From: Xylogone sp. PMI_703
Taxonomy: Eukaryota > Ascomycota > Leotiomycetes
Direction of reading: 5' to 3'
Length of the DNA stretch: 64,000 nucleotides
Assembly: GCA_021399445.1 (NCBI GenBank)
Contig: JAJTUQ010000001.1
Coordinates: 3,286,001-3,350,000, forward strand
The notes under the pieces were generated by a model. It was not told the origin of the DNA. It ran no database searches and saw nothing but the letters and a program-made list of their open reading frames with translations. Positions 44,222 through 56,483 of the stretch are shown here, piece after piece. The position numbers were made by a program, and so were the translations under genes. Every line of letters begins with the position of its first letter. Within the stretch, counting starts at the first letter, position 1.

Positions 44222-45119
44222 ATGGTTGCGTTTTCAAAGCTTGCTTTTGCTTTCTCAGCAATAGCTACATCCATCGCCACTCCTCTGGTTGAGCGTGGTG
44301 AACCGGATTTTATTCTAGAACGTAGCAATGCTTCCCTCAGTGCTCGACAAGCTCCAAACTACAACCAGGATTACACCACTGGTGGAACCGTCAACTACTC
44401 TCCATCTACCAACGCCTTCTCAGTCAGCTGGAACACCCAGAATGATTTCGTTGTCGGAAGAGGATGGACTACTGGAAACACCGCGTAAGTACCTACTATT
44501 GATCCCATTATATAATTTCTCTGCTAACATTCTTTGGCCTTGTAGTCCTATCACCTTCGGTGGTTCTTTCTCCGTGACTGGAGGAACCGGTATGCTCTCT
44601 GTCTACGGATGGACCACCAACCCCCTTGTCGAGTACTATGTCATTGAGAACAGCGCCAATCCTCCTAGCTTTGGCACCCAGAAGGGCACCGTGAGCAGCG
44701 ATGGAGCCACTTACACCATCTGGGAGAACACTCGTGTTAACCAGCCTTCCATTACCGGAACGGCAACCTTCAACCAGTACATCTCCGTGAGATCTTCTAA
44801 GCGAAGCAGCGGTACAGTTACCATCCAAAACCACTTCAATGCTTGGAAGTCTCTTGGCCTGAACCTGGGAACACAGAACTACCAGGTCGTCGCCGTCGAA
44901 GGCTGGGGCGGAAGCGGATCTGCTCAGCAGTCCGTTAGCAAGTCCTCTGGAGGCGGCTCTCCACCACCTCCACCACCGCCTCCCCCACCTGGTGGTGGAG
45001 GAAGCGGCTGCTCTGCACTCTGGGGCCAATGCGGTGGCCAAGGATGGACAGGACCAACCTGCTGCTCATCAGGAACCTGCCACTCATCTAACCAGTGGTA
45101 TTCGCAGTGCACCAACTAA
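44222..45119 (+). CDS. GH11 endo-1,4-beta-xylanase with C-terminal CBM1 (278 aa)
   Basis: Exons 44222-44484 and 44546-45119, intron 61 nt (GTAAGT...CTTGTAG). Residues 1-~20 are a signal peptide, followed by a propeptide ending at LSAR (Kex2-like). The GH11 jelly-roll runs from about 42 to 215, with nucleophile E117 in LVEYYVIE and acid/base E206 in [11 protein letters not shown] Gly/Ser linker with a run of about ten prolines leads to a fungal cellulose-binding CBM1 at ~243-278 ([18 protein letters not shown]...QWYSQC) with the usual Cys and aromatic pattern. The secreted enzyme cleaves internal beta-1,4 bonds of plant xylan and the CBM1 anchors it to cellulose. Regulation by XlnR and CreA is suggested by upstream words. 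Confidence 0.95.
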
Positions 45120-46444
45120 AGGGCGTGCGAGTAGGTAGCTACGCTTCTAACGAAGGGAAATAGGAGAGAGGTAAGAAGGTGAAAAAGGACGGAAAATTTT
45201 TACATGTGATGTCGTGCAGCTGGAGCTTTTGCTTGTTAACGTGTAAATATCATGGACTTTAAACCCGCGCTATACGGTAGTTCGTTTTAGTATATACTTT
45301 AGAATTGATTGTACTGTGGCAGCTCGTGGCTATGAAACTATGCAAGGGAAACAGTGATTGACAGTACGTTTCTTTTCAGTCCTAGCACAGTCAAATAGTT
45401 CATTATTCTCAGTATTTGTGTTAGATGAATTAAATTGCAAAACCCTTGTCTCTCACATGGCGTTGGAATTCCTCATTTAAACACTTCAACACAAAAATTG
45501 CATAGTAGAAGAGACAAGCTGCGGTGCTACTCTTGCTCCTTATTGTGTGTTCCCATCTTCGACCAAGGCTTGAAGTGGATCTCGATTTATGCATATTTTC
45601 AGCATCTCATAAATTGATAATGCTTCTGTTCATGGAATTTGTCTCCTTTGGCAGCTTTAACGCGGTGAGCTGCGTGCCCTGTTGTAAGGAGTTATCTGCC
45701 TCAGATAACTCTTCTGCTATTAATGAAATACATCTATGTCGGATATAGCGATGCAGCGTATCCGTCCCTCCATATCAACTAGCTTTAAGTAGTTACTGTG
45801 TCTAGGAGTCATACTATGCGCAGTGGCTTACCGAAGTTATGGTTTCGAAGCCGAATTCATCAAAATGATATCTGTGAGGCCCTTCTTTTACATTCGTCCA
45901 TGGGCAATGTTTTAAGTAAACAGAAGGTAGAAGCGAGCGAAGAGGGATATTCATTGCGGGATGATAATGTGCTTTGGTATGGCCACACCAGAAATCTTAA
46001 ACTCTTATGTATTTTTAATCCCAAGCGGCAGTTGGAATAAGGGGTACATGTTCATTGACACCTGCTTTCTCTGGAAGCCGTTGGTGTAACGTAAACTTGC
46101 CGCCGTTAGATCGAGAGAGGATCCGTTGAAGCTATGGATTAATCCCCGAGTATGATTATCAACTCTTTCCTGCAGACTATGCAGTGAAATTACTGCTGAC
46201 ATATGATATATCTACGGGGATAGGCACAGGTTACTCTCCGCTGCGGACGCTCCACTCCAGGGGACCCTCGGCATCAGTCTTCCTAGTTCTTTTTCATTTT
46301 GAATTTGTAATTGAGAGTGATTCTGTGTCATCCACTAGTTCTTTGAAAAGTATATATACAAGTGCATTGAAGCTAATTTTCCAGACCAAACAATCCCACC
46401 TATACTTTGCTTTGTTGGCTTTTCTAGTCCTAAATACGTTCATC
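45120..46444. other. AT-rich intergenic DNA
   Basis: About 1.3 kb without a gene. Short frames lack codon structure. It contains the xylanase 3' flank and the upstream region of the next gene. Confidence 0.5.
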
Positions 46445-47421
46445 ATGTCATTTCTTACCACCACCTTATCGTTTACTGCATTCATGATCCTCTCCATATT
46501 TGGTCAGGTTTCTGCTTATAGAGACTCTGCATTTGGAACGCTGAAAACTGTTCAAAATGATGGCGTTTTGAGCGTTGCCATCCACAATAACAGTACCAAT
46601 ATCAATCTCTATGATGCAAAAGTGCAGAGCGATCTGTATGATCTGGTAACAATGTTACAAGGGAATACAAGCGTGAAGGTCGTTGTCTTCACCAGCACAG
46701 TTCCTGACTTCTTCCTTGCCCACCTTGAGTTGAATCCCAACTGTAAGTCGGTAATTCTCAGATGAAACATCCAACCATGCTAATTATTGACAATCCTCCT
46801 ATAGCACCGTCTTTTCCTGAAGATGATCCTCGTAATCCCTCTCAGGCAGGCCAGCTTTTCTACAACCTTACGCAGCTCAAACAAGCAACGATAGCGGCGG
46901 TTGATGGCCGTGCAAGAGGTGTAGGAGACGAATTCCTCTTGTCTTGCGACATGCGATTTGCCACAAAAGAGAGAACAATCCTAGGCCAGCCGGAGGTGGG
47001 AGTAGGTCTGGTTCCAGGCGCTGGCGGCACACAATACTTGCCACGGCTTATTGGAAGAGGTCTTGCGATGGAATATATTCTCTCCGGCAAGGATATAACC
47101 GCTTCGGAGGCCGAGAGAATAGGATGGATCAATAAGGCATTTGACACAAAGGAGGAAATGATGGGGTATGTAGATGCACTTGCAACCCGGATTGCTCTAT
47201 TTCAGCAGGAGGTGATTGGACTCGGAAAGCAAGCCATCAATGCTGCAGGCAGGCCAACATCACAGGAGCTTGGAGTTGAGAGACAAGCATTCTTAACCTC
47301 TTATACATTACCAGAGAGCCAGTCGGTATTGAAGAAGCTCATTGCTACCTCTCATAATGAGTCGCGAGGGGAGGTAGAGCTATACATGGGCGAGATTATC
47401 CCAAGCTTCTATAAAAGCTAG
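46445..47421 (+). CDS. Enoyl-CoA hydratase/isomerase-like protein with signal peptide (304 aa)
   Basis: Exons 46445-46742 and 46805-47421, intron 62 nt (GTAAGT...CCTATAG). The first ~24 residues are strongly hydrophobic and end in VSA, a classical secretion signal. The body is a crotonase fold: the first oxyanion-hole segment is DFFLAHLEL, the second is VDGRARGVGDEFLLSCDMRFA, followed by LGQPEVGVGLVPGAGGTQYLPRLIG with the Glu often used in hydration, and the LSGKDITASEAERIGWI helix. Crotonases act on CoA thioesters, which are not expected outside the cell, so a signal peptide is surprising. A membrane-anchored or repurposed non-CoA role is possible. If a longer leader is used, targeting could differ. 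Confidence 0.85.
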
Positions 47422-49131
47422 TAGGGTAATACCATACCATGTCTAGAATAACGTAGCCAGTAGCTTGCATAAAAGTAGGAGTAGATATTTCGAACATTCA
47501 ACCTTAGTACATAGAATATTAATGAGAAATCAGTTCTTATATAAGAGTAGTAGAATGCGCATTAATACCAGGAAAGCAGATCTCTGGAAGCCAAATGATC
47601 TCGGAATAAAAGAAGAACTCTAGTTGAACTGGCTACTTATACCCCCTTACATCTATATTCTAACAAATGAGACCTAATATAACAATGCTTACAACCACCA
47701 GTCACACAGTGAGTAAATAAGGGGCCGTAACAACTAGTTAGGGAAAAAATTGGCACCAGGTGCTCCAATACCAGAGTATTGTACGTATGAAACGTCGGTA
47801 ATCATCCAGCAGGTTGCGGACTGCGGGCAATTACGGCCGAAAATGTCCGCAGGCCCGCCATGTCCGCATGTCCGTGGCTGCTTACTGTAGATCGAATGAT
47901 ACATAACCATAGTGCTAAGATCATAAGACTCTGTCTTCCGCTATTCTCTCCAGTCAGTAATCATTGTAGCTTCTTAAGACTGCGAATTCATATTATAAAG
48001 ATTCATAGTGCCCGCAATTTGCATTTATTTGACGAATTTTACAGGATTTGACTTGTCGTGAAGCTCTAGAATACATCAATAAACTCATGAAAGGAACGAG
48101 AGTTACAAGTCCATCAATCAAAGTAAAAGTAGTTTTAACCCAGTTGAAAAGTAATTAACTTCTACTGCATGCCTGAGAAGATCTCTTACTAGCCGAATAC
48201 AAGACCGCTATCTCGAATAAAGCGTTTCAAATTACGGACCGAAAGCACGAACGTCTATACTTTCAGCAATTATGATTTGTCCCTAATCAATGACGCATGG
48301 TCTCCTAAATCCCTTCCATAGTGTCATAAGAGAGTATAGAGTATTCAAATTATCGTGCCGATAATTTGGTTTTGTATTGTGGGCTTATGTATCATTAGCA
48401 GTACTTTAGATGCAGTAACAGGTATGGCAGGCTAGCAGGGACGACCCAGCAACTATACGTGTATAGTTGGCAGGGGTTCTATAGCTATAAAGGCACAGGC
48501 TTCTTTCTGTACTTTGGAGACCCAGAGATAGATTTTGCTCTATCTTTCATTATGATTTCTTTGATGTGCTTTTATATTGCCGGTTCTGTATTATAGACTA
48601 GCTCTAATACACAACTTACTCCAGCACGGCTGCCCATCTCAAAACTTGAGAACAGCTTTATCCAACTGATCCCCGATGGATAAAACTGGATTTCACAACA
48701 CGTGTAACTACGGAAATTGTCCAACATGAGTGGCGCACTGGATACAACGCTCTAGGTCATGAAGAGTACCGATCCTTGAGATGTGAGCAGACTCCAGCAA
48801 TGGTTTCACAGATATACACGGAATGCCCCATCTCGACCCCGCCCCAGCTGTGGACGTCAAAGCCACCAACCACATTCCGCGATAGAAGGATAACGAGCTT
48901 ACACCAACTATGGCCACCCCACTGTTGGGAAGAAGATCCTCGGCCAAGACTATAATTAAGCAATCTTGATCCGTAGATAGATTCCAGTTTAACCTTCTTC
49001 GATTCTCTCATATCTAGAATTGGGCGGCAATCTCTTATAGTCGCTCTTTCTCTTTGGTCCGAAAAACACTTATCATAATCTATATAACCAACGGCCCAGT
49101 ATAGCAATAGTCGTTTATATTGTTCTACAAG
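47422..49131. other. AT-rich intergenic DNA with a repeat copy
   Basis: 1.7 kb without a gene. It includes dispersed-repeat copy C at 47601-47667. Both flanks and the remainder are AT-rich and look decayed. Confidence 0.55.
47601..47667 (+). repeat. Dispersed 56-67-bp repeat, copy C (RIP-like)
   Basis: Aligns without gaps to copy B at 8708-8774. The roughly 11 differences are all transitions, and all but one turn C into T or G into A in this copy. In the frame that is open in copy B it now has a TAG stop. This is the pattern left by repeat-induced point mutation. Confidence 0.75.
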
Positions 49132-50128
49132 ATGGCTCCACCTTCGGCAATGACCCCAGACAATACCACCGAGAATCTCCCAGTACGTGAGGTCCATCCC
49201 ACGAAGGGAATTGAGGCAACGGAAACAATAGCAAATGGTTCACGACCAAAGCCTCCTGTATTCGAAGACAAATATAAGGAGAGAGAGTATCAGAAAGGTA
49301 GACTTGCCCTTGCGTTCCGGATCTTTGCGAAGCTAGGCTTCGATGAAGGTATTGCTGGTCATATTACCATGAGAGTAGGCTTAAGCTTAATGCATTGTCA
49401 AAGCTAGCAATCTCTAATTGATTCTAGGATCCTGTTGAGCCGACCAGCTTCTGGGTTAACCCATTTGGAGTTGCTTGGCCACTCCTGAAATCCTCAGATC
49501 TCATTCGCGTGGACAAAGATGGAAATGTGGTTGATGGCGGGTCGGTCCGCCTCCTAAACAAAGCAGGTGAGTTTGTTTCCCTCATTTTCCGTGGTTTCTG
49601 GTGGCAGAGTTTAATAGCCTATGCGCAGCCTACATGATCCATCATGCAGTTCACACTGCTCGTCCAGATGTTAACTGCGTCGCTCATGCGCATTCAGTCT
49701 ATGGACGTGCATTTTGCGCCCTCGGAAGGCCGTTAGATATAATTACTCAAGATGCCTGTGTATTCTACAACGACGTGGCTCTTTATAAATCCTTCCGCGG
49801 TGTTGTCCTTGGACCTGAGGAAGGTATCGAGATAGCCACCGCACTTGGCAACAAGAAAGCAGCCCTCCTACAAAATCATGGATTGCTTACTTGTGGAAAA
49901 ACGGTTGAAAGCTGCGTCCGATGGTATACCGGCCTGGAAACTTGTTGCCAAGCCCAATTGCTAGCTGATGCCGCTGCTGGAGGAAGAGGCCATGAGACTA
50001 TTAAGATTGATGATGCGGATGCCGAGTATACATGGCGTGCTATTGGAAGTGAGGATTCAGGCTTCTTTGGCTCCAAGCCTGCTTTTGATTTGATGGAGCG
50101 AGAGGCAGCAGCCGATTATTTGTTGTAA
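49132..50128 (+). CDS. Class II aldolase/adducin family protein (300 aa)
   Basis: Exons 49132-49374, 49428-49566 and 49608-50128, with introns of 53 and 41 nt; the second is unusually short but has normal borders (GTGAGT...GGCAG). The domain is the class II aldolase/adducin head. Zn ligands are H154 and H156 in CVAHAHSVYG and H218 in LLQNHGLLTCG. The GIAGHITMRDP motif near residue 80 binds phosphate or substrate. The N-terminal ~40 residues (MAPPSAMTPDN...) are disordered. Fungal members are usually cytosolic with uncertain substrates. They are often annotated as meiotically up-regulated or sugar-phosphate aldolase-like proteins. It is convergent with the hydrolase at 50235, with 106 bp between the stops. 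Confidence 0.9.
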
Positions 50129-50234
50129 TTTAATAAGTAGCAGAACTGTTTATGACTTTATTTGGCTTATGCAGCACGGGTAACTTTAAAAAATGAAAAC
50201 TAAGGAACGTTTGAGAGTATATATGGTCATTCAA

Positions 50235-51489
50235 CTACTGCGAAGCAACCCTATTATAGAATGCAGCTATGGCTGAAGCCGTCGTCTCTGGAGCCTCCTC
50301 AGCCACGAAATGCCCAATACTATCTCTAACTGGTGTAATATCCAGTTTTCCTTTACCCATCCAGTCCATCCACACTTTCTCCATATTGTATCGCTTCCCA
50401 ATATAGTCGTCTGAGTATATAAGAAGTGTATCCATATCTAGCTTTCTGCCTTGCTCCTGGTCCTTTCTCTGCTCATCAAGGTCTTCTTGAGCGCCCGCTC
50501 TGTAGTCATCGCAAGAGGCACGGATTACGGATTCAGGTTTGAACGAATCCATATACACCTTTACGGCATTATTCTCACGAAATTTCTGTAAACCCACGCT
50601 ATTCTTCCCAGGCCATCTTGTTAGACACTGCTCGACCCATTTATCCCCTCCTTGAGCGTTAATAAGGGAAGTAGCAACCGAGACATTTGCCAGAAAAGGC
50701 CAGTGAAAGCTGCCAACTACAGCGGCAGGATTACCAAAAGCTTGCCATTGGATAAGGCTAGGAACAATATCGAGAAGAGCAGTACCCAGAATCTTCATAT
50801 TCGCATAACCATTGTCTACGGCAATGCGGTGACAGATTCGTGCACCACGATCATGTCCCGCAATTACTATGGGTTGTTCTTTATCATGCTGAATAAGAGA
50901 TCGTAGGCCGTGTAGGATGGCTTGTCCTACACTGCGTTTGTCGTGAGGTCCAGTTAGGGTGAGACTTCGGCCGTATCCGGGAATCTGGGTAAATGTTAAC
51001 GTCGTAAGAAAGATAATGATAATTTATATAGCCTGAAATCAGCATTAACCTACATCAGGAATGAATAATGGAACGTCTTTCTCCAGAAGTGGTACTATCT
51101 TTGAACCCATTAGCTCTGATGTTGTCTAATGAGCTTTGTCTGGGTATACCAACATGTCTCCACCTAGCCTTTGTTAGAGAATTTTTTTAATTTCAGAGTA
51201 GTCAAAAAACATCAAAATATGAGATGGGCCATAGACCATTCGGCTAGGAAAAGAGGACAGGAAACAAGGTCTTACATAAAGTTCCTTATGAGTTTATTAG
51301 CAGCTATATTCTATGTCTACATGAGTTCATCTTTACTAACGATTGTGGATAACCATGAATTAATACTAAAATAGGCCGATCTCCTGCACCATCAAGCCCT
51401 CGATGGTACGAGAATATACCAGTTTGTTGACCCGGGTTGCTAATGGCCAAGCCCAACGATCTCATATGGTCTATATCTGCGGAATCCAT
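50235..51489 (-). CDS. Alpha/beta hydrolase, epoxide hydrolase/haloacetate dehalogenase-like (324 aa)
   Basis: Three reverse exons: 51337-51489, 51054-51125 and 50235-50984, with introns of 211 nt (GTAAAG...ATTAG) and 69 nt (GTAGGT...CCCAG). The first long intron contains the AT-rich 51126-51336. The protein has HGYPQS for the oxyanion hole, PDIPGYGRS, and a nucleophile elbow GHDRGAR with D120 where lipases have Ser. Acid residues follow in LIYSDDYIG, and the catalytic His is in DSIGHFVAEEAPE. An Asp nucleophile fits the epoxide hydrolase, haloalkane/haloacetate dehalogenase branch. No signal peptide is seen. The exact substrate is unknown. Start MDSADIDHMRSLG was chosen as it lies closest to the domain; an upstream start is possible. 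Confidence 0.8.
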
Positions 51490-52163
51490 CTCGCCTATCG
51501 TTTCGTATATCAGGAATATACACTTTGCTGGCTGGTGGATATGAGAAGCATACCAAGAAGTCAAAAGGTCTCCACAGGTATTAAAGATTCCTATTTGTAC
51601 CCAGCACTCTGGGTAAACAATTACCCCAGGAATCACGGGTTGATCCCACTCCTCCCAAGGTGGAACAAGTGGGGCTTATCAGCACGTGACACGATTCTAA
51701 GGATACTGTAAGTAGTCCTTATCGTAAAGTAGACCCTCATGAGCACAACACTTAACTATAAAACTAGGGGAATGATAAATTATTAAAAGCTTTAATATGG
51801 CGGACTAATTTGTATTTTAGTGTTCTAGAGAATAACGTGTCGGCGAAGAATGAATTTGAATGAATGTACTATGCAGGCGACACATCTACAGGAATGATGT
51901 ATACATCACACCCATGTTGAACAATAGTTTTAATGGACAATTGGGACAATAATCTCGGAAATGGTAGTGTTTGTCTGGCGCCAAATCTTCCATAAACCGG
52001 GCGTTCTAGAAAAGGGGGGGCGATCACGTGCCACACTATGATGGAAAATAGTTGCTCCTAGCTTCCGCCCCACTATGAATTTTGTTGCTTCTATCGATAA
52101 CGCGCAGACTCGAAGCTCGACTCACTAAAGACATCACACCTCAATTAACCATCCACGCCAAAA
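51490..52163. promoter_or_regulatory. Divergent intergenic region, hydrolase and Trm4 promoters
   Basis: 674 bp between divergent starts. It contains a run of Gs near 52012-52019 and a CACGTG E-box-like word near 52025. No gene is seen. Confidence 0.45.
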
Positions 52164-55009
52164 ATGGGTCGCGGAGGTAAAAGAGTTAGTATTCGGCGCC
52201 AATTATTGGTCAATGCTCTAACGTGCTATAGGGTGGTCGCGGTGGTGGTAAAGGCCGTGGTGGTCGTGGTGGTGGCGGTAGAGGTCATGGAGAGGACAAC
52301 CGAGTCAACTTTAACATAGTAGAGAAGCGTAATGAGAAGCTTGAAAATTTCTACAATTCTGTTCTTGGACTACCAGAAGATGAAAAGGCCGACTTTTGGG
52401 CTGCTCTCAAACGAGAATTACCCAACAGCTTCCGTTTTGCAGGCTCGAGAGGGTAAGCGCCTACCTTGTCCTTGCCCACTTGTCCGTCTTCCAAGAGAGA
52501 CTAACTAAACTCTGCTAGGCATGCTCTTGCGGTACAAAAGCTGTTGAAGGAACGATATATCCCAGAAATTTCCAAGATTTCGCATTACGACGGGACCCCA
52601 GTGGAGCCACCTAAGGTTGTGCCTTGGTATCCTGATGAGCTTGCCTGGTGGATGACAACCCCAAAGAATGTAGTTCGGCGTTTCCCACCATTCGCAGCAT
52701 TCCAGAAGTACTTGGTGTCAGAGACTAGTGTGGGTAACATCAGTAGGCAAGAAGTTGTCAGCATGATCCCTCCATTGGTCATCGACCTACAACCCGGAAT
52801 GACGGTGCTGGATATGTGCGCGGCCCCCGGAAGCAAAGCAGCTCAATTGCTTGAAATGGTCCATCGTGGTGAGGAAGCACGAGTTCATAAGGCATTACAG
52901 AAATTTGCAAAGGAGGATGGTAGAGAATCAAGCCCCGGTGCACAAGGTACTGGCGAAGGTGCAGAGGAACTCGACGTCGACTCAAGTGACTACGGACGTG
53001 CCACTGGAATGCTAATCGCCAATGATTCCGATTACAAACGCAGTCACATGCTGATCCATCAGCTAAAACGTTTATCTTCGCCAAATCTCATTGTCACTAA
53101 TCATGATGCTACCATGTATCCGTCCATCAAGCTTCCTTCTACTCCTGAGAACCCGTCACACAACAGATACCTCAAGTTCGATCGGATATTGGCAGATGTT
53201 CCATGCTCAGGCGATGGTACATTAAGGAAGAATGTAACCTTGTGGAAAGACTGGAATCCTACCAATGCGCTCGGGTTACATATGACTCAAGTACGGATTC
53301 TTGTCCGCGCTCTCCAGATGCTAAAAGTCGGAGGTCGGGTCGTTTATTCTACGTGTAGTATGAACCCAGTTGAGAACGAGGCTGTAATCTCATCAGCAAT
53401 TGAGAGATGTGGCGGACTTGATAAAGTCCAGTTACTTCCAAGCGATGACAAGCTGCCACTTCTAAAACGAAAACCCGGTTTGAAAAGTTGGTCAATCATG
53501 GACAAAAGCGGCCGTGTATGGAATTCGTGGGAGGAAGTACAGCAGGAGGTTGCCGCCAATGGCTCAAATGTTTATACTGATCGACTCTCCGAAGGAATGT
53601 TTACACCTCCTTCTGGATCACCAGCTTCTCAGATCCCATTTGAGAGATGTATGCGGGTCTACGCTCATCAGCAAGATACCGGAGGCTTCTTTATTGCCAT
53701 TCTCGAGAAGAAGACGGAATTCAAAGCCAAACCCGAGTCAGAGCCAAAAAAGAACCAGACTCCGGCTCAGACTGAAGCTCCCATCACCGCGATTGTGGAT
53801 GCGATTGAGTCAAGCGCTACTCCTGCAAATGGAGAGAGTGTCCTCCCACATATCGAGGCCGCCGATGCACTCACCCACCCACAAGCACATAACCCTCTAG
53901 ACGATGCATCCCCAGCCGCTATTCAGAATCAACCCTTCGATCCTCCGCTAACAGCAGCTAAAAGAGCAGCTAGTGAGGTCGAAGATAAAGAGATCGATGC
54001 TCTGGAGCGAGGCAAGAGACTCAAAGTAGAGGAAGACGAAGCGATTGCATATGCTAGCATTAATGAGAGAGAAGTTCATTACCCACCTCCTCCTGGCGCC
54101 GAACTGGACCGCACAGCACACAAATCAGAAGAAAGCAAAGCAACACCAGATATGTCCCATCTTGCATCTAGACCAGTGAAGGTCAAATCCGGGCAACAAT
54201 TCGAGGAGCCATTCAAGTACATCTCGCCTGACCACCCCGAAGTTCAAACCGTTGCTAACTTCTACAATCTCTCTCCCCGGTTCCCCAGGGACAGATTCCT
54301 CGTACGAAACGCCATGGGTGACCCGGTGAAGACGATCTACTACACCTCAGCGCTCATTCGGGACATCCTCACGGAGAACGAAGGCAAGGGCATCAAATTT
54401 GTGCACGCCGGAGTGAAGATGTTCATGCGACAAGATGTGCAAGCCGAGGGTGTCTGCAAATGGCGCATTCAATCCGAGGGCATGCCCATTCTGGAGGGAT
54501 ACGTGGGCGAAGAGCGCGTTGTCCGACTCTACAAGAAAGAGACGCTTCGCAAACTCCTGATCGAGATGTTCCCCAAGGTTTCAGATGGTGCATGGAAGGA
54601 GCTGGGCGAGATTGGAGAGCATGTCAACAAGATCGGGATGGGATGCTGTGTTTTGCGTATTGAGCCAAGTGATGACGAGGATGGATTTAGTGAGAGAATG
54701 GTATTGCCTCTGTGGAGAAGTCTACATTCATTGAATCTTATGCTCGCGAAGGAGGATCGGACTGCGATGTTATTGAGGCTGTATAACGACACGACGCCGC
54801 TGCTTAATAATTCTAAGTCGGCGAGACGAGACGCCAAAGACAAGGAAGATGCTAAGGAGGATAAGACCAATGGCAAAGAGGAGGATGTGATGGAGAGTAA
54901 CGGTGTTGAGGTCATGAGTGAGGCTGGTGAGGAGGCACCAGTGCCATCTGACACCAATGGCGCGGCGAATGAGGCTGAGGTCGCCACCGAGGCTGCCTCT
55001 GAGGCTTAG
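52164..55009 (+). CDS. NCL1: tRNA (cytosine-5) methyltransferase Trm4/Ncl1 (NSUN2 family, 910 aa)
   Basis: Exons 52164-52184, 52232-52452 and 52519-55009, with introns of 47 and 66 nt. The first coding exon is just seven codons (MGRGGKR) and continues after splicing into an RGG-rich tail (residues 1-~30), a likely RNA-binding extension. The Rossmann methyltransferase core has DMCAAPGSKAAQLLE for S-adenosylmethionine, C310 in DVPCSGDGT and the second catalytic C360 in YSTCSMNPVENE. The C-terminal PUA-like part and acidic Ala/Glu-rich tail extend the length well beyond the yeast enzyme. It methylates cytosine-5 of tRNA, mainly in the nucleus. Residues ~100-170 of the 821-residue exon 3 contain a low-complexity insertion (EDGRESSPGAQGTGEGAEEL). 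Confidence 0.93.
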
Positions 55010-55756
55010 TTAAAACCAACCATCTGACTTATTATTGTAAACGGACTTCGGGTTTTTAGAAAAGTAGTTGGTTTTTTATTTTTGTCATTTGTTATTTCTT
55101 CACTGTATATATTCTTGAATTATGTCAAACAAAGTAAAAGTCCGAATAGAGAGAAAAAACCGCCTCCCACCCCGACCTTGAATATGGATGACAGACACTG
55201 TGATATAGCTGGTATCGAATACGTCTTCACGAATACATGATCCTCAAGAAAAAGCTATAAAAATGCAACCCGTTGCACCCTTCCTAGAAGAGAGAATATA
55301 TGAGGAAAACCGGCCTCCTATGCGAGTCAATAATGAGAAGTAGGAGAAGGGTATTGGAAAAGAAGTGGTGAGGCTCCGAAAATGTTTACAACATTCGAAC
55401 GATGTTGCTGAGGAAAAAAAACAAGTCTCCCAGTCAAGATGCAAGTGTCGTGATCATAACATCATAAAGAGATCCTCCTCATTAACGTGGTCGTAGGGTG
55501 CGGTCGCCTGGCGATGATGTTAGGATCTGAAACGCCATGACCTGCTGGGTATGATGCCCGACCACGTCTTCTTCATTACATGCAGCGTCAAATATTGAGA
55601 TAGCGGCCCTTGTTTGCTGAAATGCCCGCGCCATTCTCTCTTTTACTTTCCCAAGCCTGCCATAGCTTTATTCATTACCCCATTTGGTCGAAAGTGGAGC
55701 ACATACTTGGTTGCCCTCAAACCAAATTATCTTTCTACAGATACATGGACAGCCTC
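55010..55756. other. Intergenic DNA between convergent genes
   Basis: About 750 bp, AT-rich, holding the 3' flanks of Trm4 and the gene on the reverse strand. No feature is seen. Confidence 0.5.
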
Positions 55757-56483
55757 TCAATAGCCTGAATAGGAGTAGACTGCAGCTGGAGGTGCGTATG
55801 TAGGGCCTGGTCTCCTCTCTCTTCTGCTCCCACTAATTGGGCTGATGGCAGGAACAATTGTAGTCGGCGGCCTCGACCTTCTTCGCTCTCTTTCAACATC
55901 TCTGTCCGGAGCACTCGTTGGTGTTGGCTCCCGAAGCCTGACTTTCCTTCCACCCGGTCCACCTGTGAGCGCACTCAGCGGCGGATCCCTAACGGCGGGC
56001 TCCTCATCGCTCGGGAGATTCAGGTCTACGAGGCCATAGAAATACTCAAGAACTTCTGGGTACCGTTGCACGGAGGCCCTCCAGTCTTCATCGATGCCTC
56101 GTTTCAATTCGGCATCCACAGCAGCAACCTCAGTTGGGTGAGGCCGGGCATTATAGTAGTACGAGGCACGCTCAGTGATGCGGTGCATGTGCGCAGCATG
56201 TGCTTCCTTGCGGCGGTTCGTGAGGTGAGAGAAGTAGTCGAGGATATAGTCCTGGGCGTGGGCGCGGACCCATGAGCTGGAAGACAGTAAATACCATTAG
56301 TCAGCAAAACAACAAGCAGAATGGGACAGGAAAATTAATCTGGGCTAATTCATACCGGATATCGTTCAGCACCGAAGCCATCATTCTCTGCTCAGCCTGT
56401 CGTACGGCTATATCGAGGCCTTTGGCTTCGCAATCGCATTGTGCAGCTGCAGGCTTGCTGCAAATTGCACAGTCGGGATCCAT
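55757..56483 (-). CDS. Conserved fungal protein of unknown function (215 aa)
   Basis: Two reverse exons, 56356-56483 and 55757-56276, intron 79 nt (GTATGA...TTCCAG). The product begins MDPDCAICSKPAAAQCDCEAKGL, a small Cys-rich, possibly zinc-binding start (C5, C8 and then C16, C18). It continues with a helical AVRQAEQRMM, RSWVRAHAQDYILDYF and RGIDEDWRASVQRYPEVLEYFYGLVDL, and ends with a disordered Pro/Arg/Ser tail. I recall close relatives throughout filamentous ascomycetes, always uncharacterised. No signal or membrane segment is present. The Cys pairs and highly conserved helices suggest a protein-interaction role. The function is unknown. Confidence 0.75.
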
